Below, one piece after another: positions 8,281 to 16,961 of a stretch of DNA of 64,000 nucleotides. Both the position numbers and the translations under genes were made by a program. The stretch comes from Actinacidiphila acididurans (GTDB taxonomy: Bacteria > Actinomycetota > Actinomycetes > Streptomycetales > Streptomycetaceae). The DNA lies in NCBI RefSeq assembly GCF_016918855.1, contig NZ_JADKYB010000004.1, positions 186,001 to 250,000 on the forward strand, in the 5' to 3' direction. Every line of letters begins with the position of its first letter. Positions within the stretch are counted from its first letter, which is position 1. The notes under the pieces are model-generated. The model searched no databases. It worked only from the letters and a program-made list of their open reading frames with translations, and was not told the DNA's origin.

Positions 8281-9864
8281 TCAGTCGCGCGGGCCGGGCC
8301 CGAAGGTGAGCAGCTTGCCGTCCCTGCGCACCCGGTAGACGGCGTAGCCGCCGCCGGTGAGGAGCAGGAGGGCGAGCGCGCTCATCCCGAAGATGCCGCC
8401 GGCACCGGTCGCGGCCAGGGGGCCGCTGCCGCCGCCGGAGGACCCACCGGTGGACCCGCCGGTCGACGAGGAGCCGCCGCTCAGGTCCCCGCTGGTGCCG
8501 CCGCTGACTCCACCAGTGCTGCCGTCCGACCCGCCGGAGACGGTCCCGGCGGTGGCGCCGGAGGTGTCACCGGAGGTGGTGCCGGACGTGTCGCCCGCGG
8601 TGGAGCCGGAGGTGTCACCGGCCGTCGAGCCGGACGTGTCACCGGACGTGTCGCCAGCGGTCGAGCCGGAGGTGTCGCCCGCGGTGGAACCGGAGGTGTC
8701 ACCCGCCGTGGTACCCGAGGTCGTCCCGGCCGTGGTGCCCGAGTCGGCGCCGGACTTGAAGGCGAACGTCTGCTGGATTCCGCTGGTGGCGCCCTTCAGC
8801 ACGAGGGAGTGGTCGCCGTCGGCCAGGTCGGACGGCAGCGTCACCGCGTAGTTGCTGACCTTGCCGGTGGCGTCGGCGGTCACGCCCGGAATGGCCGACG
8901 AGCCGTCGTCCAGCGTGAAGGAGACGTCCTCGCCGTTGGAGGCGCTGTTGGGCCCCGGCAGGAAGCCCTCCGCAGTGACCTTCAGCTTCTGGCCCTTGGT
9001 GAGGGTCGGGGTGTCCTGAACGACGTTCCCGGAATCGTCGAGCACGGTGAGAAGGGGCTCGGCGACGAAGGGGTACGACAGTCCGCCCTGGCTCGGGCCG
9101 AACTTCAGCGGGTCGGTCGGCGTGAACACCGCCGTGAGCGGATACGTGCCGGCCGTGCTGATCCCGGGAAGTGTTACCGTCGCCACGCCGTTGGAGAGCT
9201 GAAGGTTGCTCCCGCTGGGCACCGGCGCGCCGTTGACCGTGAAGTCCACGGTGCCCTCCGCGGTGGCCGGAGTGACCGTGGCGGTGAGCGTGACGTCGTG
9301 GCTCACGACCGAGTGGCCCGCGGGGTTCGCGGTCAGGTCGAGCGTGGTCGACGTCGGCGGGGTGACCACCTTCGCCGCCCAGTTGCTGCCCGTGATGTCG
9401 ATGGCCGTGGTGAACGTCGGCGTGTCGCTGTTCGCGGGGTCGCTGGACTTGCAGACGACGTGCACCGGGTACGTGCCGTCGGCGAGGTCCACGCTCGCCA
9501 CGTCGAAAGCGGTGCTGATCGACCGCAGGATGGTGCCGTTGCCCCCCGTGGCCGGCAGGGTCGCGGTGATCGGGGAGGTACCGAACGGAGCGCCGTTGGT
9601 CAGGTGGGACGCCAGGAGCGACTCGTCACCACTCGGCATGACCAGGTACACGTTCAGCGCGTCCTGGTAGCCCGTGGGGCAGGCCTGGTCGACCGACACG
9701 CTCGTGAATGCCGGAAGGTCGTCCACGGTGCCGCTGCTGGGCGACAGCGTCACCGTCCCGGTGAGATCGGCGTTCGCGGTCCCCGCGGTGGTGAGGACCA
9801 GGGCACCGGTGCCCAGGATCAGTGCCAGCACGCTCAGCAGCGCGGCGTGCATTCTTCGTGTCAT
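8281..9864 (-). CDS. LAATG-anchored Ig-like surface protein
   Basis: 527 residues. A Sec signal peptide (MTRRMHAALL…, cleavage near TANA) is followed by an N-terminal domain with conserved Cys, two Ig-like beta domains (the second resembles bacterial Ig domain-3 repeats) and a long SGTTAGD-type low-complexity stalk. The C-terminus has a sorting signal: LAATG, a hydrophobic helix (~25 residues), then RVRRDGK. LAxTG is the motif used by class E housekeeping sortases of Streptomyces, so covalent wall attachment is likely. ATG 9864 has GAGGAGA directly upstream. It is a paralogue of the next gene upstream (10008-11153), which lacks stalk and anchor. Ligand unknown. Confidence 0.8.
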   Translation of the reverse strand: MTRRMHAALLSVLALILGTGALVLTTAGTANADLTGTVTLSPSSGTVDDLPAFTSVSVDQACPTGYQDALNVYLVMPSGDESLLASHLTNGAPFGTSPITATLPATGGNGTILRSISTAFDVASVDLADGTYPVHVVCKSSDPANSDTPTFTTAIDITGSNWAAKVVTPPTSTTLDLTANPAGHSVVSHDVTLTATVTPATAEGTVDFTVNGAPVPSGSNLQLSNGVATVTLPGISTAGTYPLTAVFTPTDPLKFGPSQGGLSYPFVAEPLLTVLDDSGNVVQDTPTLTKGQKLKVTAEGFLPGPNSASNGEDVSFTLDDGSSAIPGVTADATGKVSNYAVTLPSDLADGDHSLVLKGATSGIQQTFAFKSGADSGTTAGTTSGTTAGDTSGSTAGDTSGSTAGDTSGDTSGSTAGDTSGSTAGDTSGTTSGDTSGATAGTVSGGSDGSTGGVSGGTSGDLSGGSSSTGGSTGGSSGGGSGPLAATGAGGIFGMSALALLLLTGGGYAVYRVRRDGKLLTFGPGPRD

Positions 9865-10007
9865 TTCTCCTCGTCCCCTCGGGGATACGGTCGGTGGTGC
9901 GGCTGGTGCGTGGTACGCATGCGGCCCTGCCACCTGGCTCGGTGGCAGGGCACTGGTCATCCGTGCAGGTCAGCGGGGTTTCCGCGCAACCTGTACGGCT
10001 GCGGCCG

Positions 10008-11153
10008 TTACTTCGTGGTGAACGCGAAGGTGATCGTCACCAGGGTGTTCTCGCCGATGAGGACGATCTTGTGGTCACCGGCGGAGATGTGGCTCGGGAC
10101 GGTGAGCGTGTAGCCGGTCACCGAACCGGTGGCGTCGGAGGTCGTCGACGGGAACACCGCGGGGAGAACGCCGAAGTAGACGTTGGTGGCCGCCACGTCG
10201 ACCGTCTCGCCGTCCGCGGGCCGGAAGCCCGTGGCGGAGACGGTGATCTGCTGTCCGGGGGCCAACTGCGGGGTGGCCCCCAGCACCGTGCCGTTCGCGT
10301 CGGTCACCGTGATCGACGGCGCCTTGACGAACGCGTAGCTCAGCACGGTGTAGTCCTGGGCGTAGGCGAGCTGGTCGGTCGGGGTGAAGACCGCGATGTA
10401 GCTGCGCACTTGCGGCACGGTGTTGGCCGGCGGCTGGATGGTGGCGACGCCGTTCACGACCGGCACCGGGTCACCGATGACGGTGACGCCGTTGTCCGCC
10501 TCGAACTGCACGGCTCCGGGCACGCCGCCGGAGACCTTCGCGGTGAGCGTGAAGGGCTGGCCGACCTGGACGTGGTTCGCCGGGCTGGCGCTGAGCTTGA
10601 CGTTGGTCGCGATCGGCGCGGCGTGGCCGGAGACCTGCCAGGTGTCGCCGGTCACGTCGATGAAGCCGGTGAACGTCGGGTGCTCGGGGAACGCCACCCG
10701 GTCGGTGTTCGCGCAGGTCACATGAATCGGGTAGGTGCCGTCCGCGACCGGGACGCTTGCGAGGTCGAAGGCGGTGGCGATCGACCGGACGATGGTGCCG
10801 TTGCCGGAGGCGGCCGGCACCTGCGCCGTGGCCGGGGCGGTGGCGTACGGAGCGCCGCTGGTCAGGTGGGACGCCAGGAGGGTCTCCCGGCCGTCCGGCA
10901 CGACCAGGGACACGTACAGGGCGTCCTGGTAGTCGGCGGGGCAGGCCTTGTTGACCGACACCTGGGTGAACGGCGAGGTGTCGTCCAGGCTGTTGCTACG
11001 GGCGGTCAGGGTGACCGTGCCCGAGGTCGCCGTGGAGTCGTGGTGGGTGCGCGAGTGGGCGCTGGCGCTCCCCGCGCCGGCGAGCAGGACTCCCGCGCCC
11101 ATGGCCAGTCCCAGCGCGCCGACCAGCACGCCGCGCATTCTTCGTCTCGTCAT
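10008..11153 (-). CDS. Secreted Ig-like protein, unanchored paralogue
   Basis: 381 residues with a signal peptide (MTRRRMRGVLVG…, cleavage after SASA). The mature protein matches the neighbour at 8281-9864 almost domain for domain: SLDDTSPFTQVSVNKACPAD versus the equivalent DDLPAFTSVSVDQACPTG, shared ETLLASHLTSGAP-like and AFDLASVPVADGTYPIHV-like segments, and then two Ig-like domains. It stops at the end of the last Ig-like domain, without stalk, LAxTG or membrane helix, so it should be released. It looks like a tandem duplication in which one copy kept the anchor. ATG 11153 has AGGGAG upstream. Confidence 0.75.
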   Translation of the reverse strand: MTRRRMRGVLVGALGLAMGAGVLLAGAGSASAHSRTHHDSTATSGTVTLTARSNSLDDTSPFTQVSVNKACPADYQDALYVSLVVPDGRETLLASHLTSGAPYATAPATAQVPAASGNGTIVRSIATAFDLASVPVADGTYPIHVTCANTDRVAFPEHPTFTGFIDVTGDTWQVSGHAAPIATNVKLSASPANHVQVGQPFTLTAKVSGGVPGAVQFEADNGVTVIGDPVPVVNGVATIQPPANTVPQVRSYIAVFTPTDQLAYAQDYTVLSYAFVKAPSITVTDANGTVLGATPQLAPGQQITVSATGFRPADGETVDVAATNVYFGVLPAVFPSTTSDATGSVTGYTLTVPSHISAGDHKIVLIGENTLVTITFAFTTK

Positions 11154-11308
11154 GTGAAGCTCCCTGTGGAGTGGAGTGTGTGCTTGGTGGTGCTGAGTGC
11201 GGCCGGGCACCCGCGAGGGGTGCCCGGCCCGGCGGACCGGGGTCCGCCGTGGTGGTGCGCGGTGACGGGCCGCAACGCACGGGAACCGTCACCGGTCCTG
11301 GGGTCGGC

Positions 11309-12406
11309 TCAGACGAGGTCGCGGCTGGAAAGCGCGATGGAGCCGCAGTTGGTGTCGGTGCCGAAGCCGTACAGGTTGATCACCGAGGTCGCCTTGCAGA
11401 TCTTGGAGGTGCTGGTCTCGAAGGTGTTCTTGATGAGGGTCTCGTTGATCCGGCTGTCCGGGATCACGTTGTAGACCTCACGCGTGATCGGGAACGAGGT
11501 GTTCAGCTTCCCGCTCGTGGTGGGCGCGACGCTGTTGACGTTCTCCAGGACCGCACCGTTGCGACGGTCGGTCACACCAGTCGTGGCGTGGTTGGACTGC
11601 GCGATCCACTGCGCGATCGAGAACGGCATGATGTCCTCGGCGTGGTCCACCGCGACGGTGCGCTGCAGCGCGTTGCCGTTGTGCTCCTGCACCGCGGCAC
11701 CGTTCTTGGCAACGTCACTCACACAGGACGGCAGGGTGGTGGCGTTGAAGCCCAGCGTCGACGCCCAGAACTTCCGGGTGCCGGAGCCGGCCTGCGGCAC
11801 CAGCGGGTGCACGGTGATGCCGTTGATGGTCGGGAAGGTGCCGGCCGGCAGCGGGTTGCCGGCCGTGTCCAGGCAGTTGTAGACCCGGTTCAGGTCGGAG
11901 GCGGCCTTGGCGGCGTTCGTGGTGGCCCCGGCCGTGTAGGTGACGTTGGCGGGCAGCGTGCTGCCCGTGCCGACCGCCAGCGTCACGCCGTCCAGGGCGA
12001 ACGGGATGAAGGTCAGCGAACCCGTCGCGTTGGGGGCGGAGGAGGAGCGAGCGAAGTCGATGCAGTGGGTACCGGCCGCGATGTCGGCCTTCAGCGCGTT
12101 GACACCGGCGCCCGAACCGTCGGGACGGGCGATCGAGCAGCCGCTGTCGCGGGTCTGGATCGGAGTGGTGCCGGTCGCGTCGTAGGACGCGATCAGGTTC
12201 CCGTCCGAGGTACCGGTGGGGTTCGGATCGGCAATCGTGTTGCCCAGGCCGTTCAGCACGTCCTGGGTGGTGTCGGAGCCGACGGCAACGAGCGTGCGGT
12301 GCACGCCGGCCGGCGGGTCGGCCTGGGCCGCGCCGGCCACCATGGCCACGCTGAGGGACGCGGTACCGACGATGATCGCCGCCCGCTTGGCGAATTTCAC
12401 GTTCAC
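11309..12406 (-). CDS. Secreted PstS-like solute-binding protein
   Basis: 365 residues with a Sec signal peptide (cleavage near AAQA) and no lipobox or transmembrane anchor. The mature part begins HRTLVAVGSDTTQDVLNGLG, followed by FARSSSAPN, TFIPFALDGVTLAVG and PQAGSGTRKFWAS. These correspond to the phosphate-loop, hinge and SGT-type motifs of PstS-fold (type 2 periplasmic binding) proteins. The ligand may be phosphate or another oxyanion. The GTG start at 12406 has GGAGGAA at good spacing. It has its own 254-bp upstream gap with an A+T-rich patch, so it probably has a promoter and heads the array leading to pstB. Confidence 0.75.
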   Translation of the reverse strand: MNVKFAKRAAIIVGTASLSVAMVAGAAQADPPAGVHRTLVAVGSDTTQDVLNGLGNTIADPNPTGTSDGNLIASYDATGTTPIQTRDSGCSIARPDGSGAGVNALKADIAAGTHCIDFARSSSAPNATGSLTFIPFALDGVTLAVGTGSTLPANVTYTAGATTNAAKAASDLNRVYNCLDTAGNPLPAGTFPTINGITVHPLVPQAGSGTRKFWASTLGFNATTLPSCVSDVAKNGAAVQEHNGNALQRTVAVDHAEDIMPFSIAQWIAQSNHATTGVTDRRNGAVLENVNSVAPTTSGKLNTSFPITREVYNVIPDSRINETLIKNTFETSTSKICKATSVINLYGFGTDTNCGSIALSSRDLV

Positions 12407-12556
12407 TGTATTTCCTCCGAAGTCTTACGGATGGAATTTCCAGGTGTTACGCGTCAAAAGCTTCCGGAATTCTCCCCGGAATGGACCGGTCCGCCGACCG
12501 GGCCATGAACATCCTGGCGATGCCCGCAAGAAGTGGCAACCAAATTAACCGCCCCG

Positions 12557-12587
12557 GGAAAGTGAACAACTGGCATTGTGAAATCAC
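12557..12587 (-). promoter_or_regulatory. Candidate PhoP-box-like sites before secreted PstS-like gene
   Basis: On the minus strand this gap contains GTTCACTTTCC (12557-12567) and TTTCACAATGC (12573-12583), each resembling the 11-nt PHO-box unit of streptomycete PhoP (GTTCACC-like). They are offset by 16 nt rather than a multiple of 11. GTGAAATCAC (12578-12587) is also a small inverted repeat. I treat this as a weak candidate operator, supported mainly by the phosphate-related gene downstream. Confidence 0.35.
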
Positions 12588-12660
12588 TTTTATTTTCCTT
12601 CCAAGGGGCGCCTAGGTCTCCCTTCGGCGCCACCTCGGCAAGGAATTCCGGGGCCAGCGG

Positions 12661-15216
12661 TCAGGTCGCCCTCCGTCCGCCGAAGGGAATCAGTGCGCGC
12701 CCGGTGCCGCGGATTGTGCCCGCGCGCATCAGCAGCGGTCCGGCCAGCGAGCCGGCGATGCCCGCGATGAGGACGATCAGCAGCACCCAGCGGACGGCGC
12801 CGAGCACTGCGCCGGGTGTCCTGCCGCCGGTCTGCGCGACATTGCTGACAGGAGGTGAGGCACTGGGGCCACCCGTGCTGCCCTTGGTCGCGCCCGCGGC
12901 TGCCGCGGCCGAGGACGACGGCGACGCGGACGGCGAGCCGCCCGTAGTGGTTCCCCCGCCCGTCGTCCCGGTGCCGCCGCCGGGAGCCGTACCTCCGCCG
13001 CTTGTGCTCGTCCCGCCCACGGCGAGACCGCCCGTGCCCGTACCGCCGCCGCCGGACGTGCCGGCGGTGCCCGATGTGCCCCCGGTGCCGCTGCCGCCGG
13101 ACGACGTACCACCGGTCGTGGTGGGCGGCGGGACCCGGCCTTCCTCAAGAGCGGCGGCCGAGGCCAGCGCCTGGTCGCGCAACGCCGGGGTCAACGGGGC
13201 ATACCCGGGCGGCAGCAGGCCGTAACCGATGCCGGTCTGCTGGCCGGCACCGGCGGCGTAACGGATCAGCGTGGCGTACGTCTTGCGCTGCGTGGGGTCC
13301 AGCGAGGTGGAGGCCGCGGCATAGGTGACGGTCGTGAGCGGATACGCGCCCGGCGTCTTCCGGCTGGGGTCCGCGTTCACGACGCCCGGCACCTGGCCGG
13401 CCTTCATCCCGTCCACCGCCTTGGTCAGCGCGTCGACCGTAGGTGCGACGAACTGGCCGTCGGCGTTGAGGAGTTCGGCGGTGCCGAGCCGATAGCGGGC
13501 GGCGCTGGCCGCGTCCGTGAGACCCAGGTTGAAGTACTGGCCGGGAATCTGGGTGTCGGCCTTGGTCGGCGACGGCGGGATACTGCCGACCGCAAAGCCC
13601 GCCACACCGCCGTTGTTCGCCTTGCGCAGGGTCCGGGCCTCGTCGCTGAAGCTCGCGGCGTACGGATTCAGACCGATGGCAGTGATCTGGACGTTGGGGT
13701 ATTCGCTGTTGGGTACCCAGGCCGTCGGATCAGGCTTCTGGAAATCCGAGAGCGGGGTGTGGGCAGGGTCGAGTCTGAGGAAGCTGGGGTTGATCGTCAT
13801 GCCCCAGGGATCCGCTTTCCCGGCGAGAAAGTTCTCCGCGTCGGGGTCGGAGCGCAGCCACTTCCACAATTGTTCTGCCGAATCGCTCCCGCTCTGCGGA
13901 ACGCCGAAACCGAAACCACAGGATGCGCTCCGGGTGAATCCGGCGCCCTCATTGAGCTTGAGGAATTCCGGGTCGTTCCAGACGCTGTCCGGGTTCTTCG
14001 CAGGAAGTGCGCCGCGGGGCAGTGTGTTGCCGGGCAGGTCGCACTGGTAGGACTGGGTGAGCATTTTCGCCACCAGGCGTGCGTTCAGCCGTATCCGCGG
14101 CACCTGTCTCGACGTACCGTTGACCTGGATGTTGTAACCGATCACGAGCCCGGAGACGGCCACCGGCGCGTGGACCACCGCCGCCGTGTCCGGCGGCGGC
14201 ACCACGGGGTTCTCCACGAAAGCGAGCCCGGCGAGGCCCGAGGACCCGCTGAGGACCTGCGTGCGGGAGAAGTCCTCGAGCTGCGGGACGTAACTGAAGG
14301 TGGTCTTGTCGGCGGTGCACAGCGTGGGCTGCCACTGGCTCATCGCCTCGCCGACCATCTCCGACCCGATGGTCGGCTGTTCCGCTTGGCCGATGGGGCA
14401 GGGCGAATCGGTCGGCTGGAAGTCCAGCCGGAACACCATGCGCTGGGCCCAGTTGCCCGCGGACAGCGCGGAAGTGAGCAACCCGAGGCTGGTCGTGGAG
14501 CCGTCGGGCTCGCGGGTGCCGCGCGGTACGACGACGAGCCAGCACGGCGCGGGTGCCTGACCGGTGTGGGCCACCGCGCCACAGCCCAGGATCGGCGACT
14601 GGGTGGCGTCCTCCACCTGGAAGATCGTCTCACCGGTACCGTCGGCACCGGTCGTGGTGGCGACCTGCTCGTTGGTCGCGTACTGGGTGAAGAACTGATT
14701 GACGTCCGTCGAGGTCTGCCCCTTCACCGTGGTGAAGGGGACGGTGCGAGCCGTCGGCTCCTGGGGGTCGTGGCTGCCCACCTCCCGGGTTCCGTTCAGC
14801 ACACCCGACTTCGGCGGCGGGTTCCCGAACTCGCACTGCTGCGGGGTCGGGCCCGTCGACGCGTCGCCCCAGCACTGCATGATCTGCAGGTAGTTGGTGC
14901 CGAACGGACTCTGTGAGCTCGGCTGGGTCGGCGCCCCGCCGGTCCAGGACACCTTCAGGCCCTGGGTGCGCAGGTCCTTGGTCTGCTCGACGGTCACCTT
15001 CAGCTTGGAGAAGTCGTCGTAGGCACCCTTGGTGCCGGACTTGGTGACGGCCGAGCCGTTGCCGGTGTCCGCGTGGGCCTGGGCACCGCCCGCCGCGGGC
15101 GGCAGGAGGACCAGGCCGACCGCGGCGAGCACCGAGGTGAGCAGGCCGCCGAAGCGGACCAGCAGCACACGGCCCTCGGTGCGTGGGACCGGCCGCTGGA
15201 GGTCATGCGCGGACAT
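12661..15216 (-). CDS. Giant membrane/wall-anchored PstS-like protein
   Basis: 851 residues. There is an N-terminal signal segment (~17-48) and a ~600-residue extracellular region containing several Cys. Towards its C-terminal part a stretch (FPLTT-like YPLTTVTYAA … LLPPGYAPL) resembles the last lobe of PstS-like binding proteins of actinomycetes. A Gly/Thr/Ser-rich stalk (~700-790), VAQTGGR, one hydrophobic helix and a basic tail follow. VAQTG resembles a degenerate sorting motif, otherwise the helix is a simple anchor. The start ATG overlaps the pstS stop by one base (TGATG), so translation is coupled. A role in surface phosphate capture is inference from context. Confidence 0.7.
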   Translation of the reverse strand: MSAHDLQRPVPRTEGRVLLVRFGGLLTSVLAAVGLVLLPPAAGGAQAHADTGNGSAVTKSGTKGAYDDFSKLKVTVEQTKDLRTQGLKVSWTGGAPTQPSSQSPFGTNYLQIMQCWGDASTGPTPQQCEFGNPPPKSGVLNGTREVGSHDPQEPTARTVPFTTVKGQTSTDVNQFFTQYATNEQVATTTGADGTGETIFQVEDATQSPILGCGAVAHTGQAPAPCWLVVVPRGTREPDGSTTSLGLLTSALSAGNWAQRMVFRLDFQPTDSPCPIGQAEQPTIGSEMVGEAMSQWQPTLCTADKTTFSYVPQLEDFSRTQVLSGSSGLAGLAFVENPVVPPPDTAAVVHAPVAVSGLVIGYNIQVNGTSRQVPRIRLNARLVAKMLTQSYQCDLPGNTLPRGALPAKNPDSVWNDPEFLKLNEGAGFTRSASCGFGFGVPQSGSDSAEQLWKWLRSDPDAENFLAGKADPWGMTINPSFLRLDPAHTPLSDFQKPDPTAWVPNSEYPNVQITAIGLNPYAASFSDEARTLRKANNGGVAGFAVGSIPPSPTKADTQIPGQYFNLGLTDAASAARYRLGTAELLNADGQFVAPTVDALTKAVDGMKAGQVPGVVNADPSRKTPGAYPLTTVTYAAASTSLDPTQRKTYATLIRYAAGAGQQTGIGYGLLPPGYAPLTPALRDQALASAAALEEGRVPPPTTTGGTSSGGSGTGGTSGTAGTSGGGGTGTGGLAVGGTSTSGGGTAPGGGTGTTGGGTTTGGSPSASPSSSAAAAAGATKGSTGGPSASPPVSNVAQTGGRTPGAVLGAVRWVLLIVLIAGIAGSLAGPLLMRAGTIRGTGRALIPFGGRRAT

Positions 15217-16961
15217 CAGCGCCTCCCGCCCCTGTTGAGCCGCCGGGCGATGGTGGGCGGGGCGAGGACGACGGCCAGCAGGACCAGGGCCGACAGCCCC
15301 ATCAGCCAGGTGCGCATGCCCCAGAAGGAGTCGTTGCCGACGGCGACGCTGGAGGCGGCGATGTCCTGGGCACCTCCGGTGCTGCCGCCCGCGTCACCGG
15401 CGGGCAGGCCGGTGTCCGGGTCGACCTTGCCGCCGGTGGTACCGCCGGCGGTCGTAGTGGTGCCGCCCGCGGTGGTGCCACCCGCGGTCGTACCTCCGGA
15501 CGCGGTGCCGCCGGAGGCGCTGCCGCCTGCCGAGCCGCCGGTGCTGCCGCCCGAACCGCCCGTGTTACCGCCGGAGGTGGCGCCCGTGGTCCCCCCGGAA
15601 GCCGTACCGCCGGACGACGAACCGCCGGAGGAGGAGCCGCCCGAGGTGGACGCGGCGGGCTTGACCGGGGTCGTCACGTTCCTGGCGCCGGCGGTGCCGG
15701 TGGCGCACTGCAGCGGGCCCTGCTTGTCACAGGCCGGTGGGAAAGGCGCGTTCTTCGCCAGGGTGTTGGTGCCGTCCGTGGAGAAGGTGGGGTTGTGGCA
15801 GCCCTGGATGTTGATCGACTGGGTCTGCACCCCGGGGATCCGTTTGATCTGGTCGAAGCCGGCCTGGACGAGGTTGATCGGCAACGGTGAGAAGCCCAGT
15901 GGCTGGGCCTGGCGTTGCCCCTCGCACAGGAAGTAGTAGGAGAAGGCGCCCAGGGTTCTGCCCTTGTCCGCGGTGAGCGGCGACTCCAGCCTGGTCGGGA
16001 TGATCATGTAGCTGTAGCTGGAGAGCGGGTAGGTGCGCTTGTCCGTGTTCGTGTAGACGTTGTCCAGGATCTGGGTGAGGTACTGCGAGGAGTTCTTGTC
16101 CTGGTTGATCTGCGCCTGGAGCAGGGCGACCGCGACATTGGCGGCGGTCGGCTCGGTGTAGTAGCCCGCCGAGTTGAGGATCTTCGCGACCGGGAAGCCG
16201 GTGGTCACCGCGTAGGAGTACTCGACGTAGGTGATGGCGCCCTCGGCGTAGCCCTGCCGGGTGTAGCCGGAGACACCGAGCGAGCCGGACTGGGCGATGA
16301 AGCCGGAGCCGGGGATCACCGGGTAGTACGAGGTCAGGCCGCACGGGGTGGGCTTGCCCAGGCGCTGGCAGTAGTCGTTCCACAGCGCGCCCTGCTGCTT
16401 GGACATCCACAGGGTGAACTGGGCGGTGGTGCCGGAGCCGTCGGACCGCACCACCGGGATGATCTTCCGGTTGGGCAGTGTGAGGCCGGGGTTGTCGGCC
16501 CGCAGCTGCGGGTCGCTCCAGTTGGTGATCTTTCCGGTGAAGATCTTGGCCAGGCTGTTGCCGCTCAGCCGCAGGTTGGTGACCTGGTGGCCGCCGATCT
16601 TCAGGTTGTACATGAAGGAGGTGCCGCCGGCCACGATCGGCATGTAGGCGTAGCCGCGCCGCGGCGGAGGTTCGCGCACGCCGAACTCGGTCATGCCGTA
16701 CGGGATTTCCGAGACGGCGAAGTCGACCGTGCCGTTGGCGAACTGCTGCCGGCCGTCGGACGAACCGGTGCCCGCGTAGTCGACGGTCATGCCGTACTGG
16801 GTGACCTCACGGCGCCATTGGTCGATGGCGTTCTGGCTCCAGGTCGAGCCGGCGCCGCTGATCCTGGCGTACGAGTCCGCCCGCGCGGGCGCCTGTCCGA
16901 GGATCAGCAGCGAGCACAGCAGCATGGCGAAGGCTGCCGCCGCCGCCCGTATCCTTCTCAC
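15216..16961 (-). CDS. pstS: Phosphate-binding protein PstS with stalk and C-terminal anchor
   Basis: 581 residues with a Sec signal peptide (cleavage near ARA). The PstS core opens with ISGAGSTWSQNAIDQW, then DYAGTGSSDGRQQFANG, DFAVSEIPY and VVRSDGSGTTAQFTLWMSK, the phosphate-contacting loops of the family. Unlike usual PstS lipoproteins it has no lipobox. Instead, a Gly/Ser/Thr-rich stalk (~440-530) leads to a C-terminal transmembrane helix and RRLNRGGRR tail. The GTG start overlaps the pstA stop by 4 nt (GTGA), and its stop overlaps the next start. Canonical streptomycete pstS precedes pstC; here it follows pstA. Confidence 0.88.
   Translation of the reverse strand: MRRIRAAAAAFAMLLCSLLILGQAPARADSYARISGAGSTWSQNAIDQWRREVTQYGMTVDYAGTGSSDGRQQFANGTVDFAVSEIPYGMTEFGVREPPPRRGYAYMPIVAGGTSFMYNLKIGGHQVTNLRLSGNSLAKIFTGKITNWSDPQLRADNPGLTLPNRKIIPVVRSDGSGTTAQFTLWMSKQQGALWNDYCQRLGKPTPCGLTSYYPVIPGSGFIAQSGSLGVSGYTRQGYAEGAITYVEYSYAVTTGFPVAKILNSAGYYTEPTAANVAVALLQAQINQDKNSSQYLTQILDNVYTNTDKRTYPLSSYSYMIIPTRLESPLTADKGRTLGAFSYYFLCEGQRQAQPLGFSPLPINLVQAGFDQIKRIPGVQTQSINIQGCHNPTFSTDGTNTLAKNAPFPPACDKQGPLQCATGTAGARNVTTPVKPAASTSGGSSSGGSSSGGTASGGTTGATSGGNTGGSGGSTGGSAGGSASGGTASGGTTAGGTTAGGTTTTAGGTTGGKVDPDTGLPAGDAGGSTGGAQDIAASSVAVGNDSFWGMRTWLMGLSALVLLAVVLAPPTIARRLNRGGRR

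Noticed and set aside
12607..12631. GGCGCC…GGCGCC in the gap before the giant PstS-like gene's end
   Set aside because: Self-complementary 6-mers are common at this GC content and the stem is too short to call a terminator.
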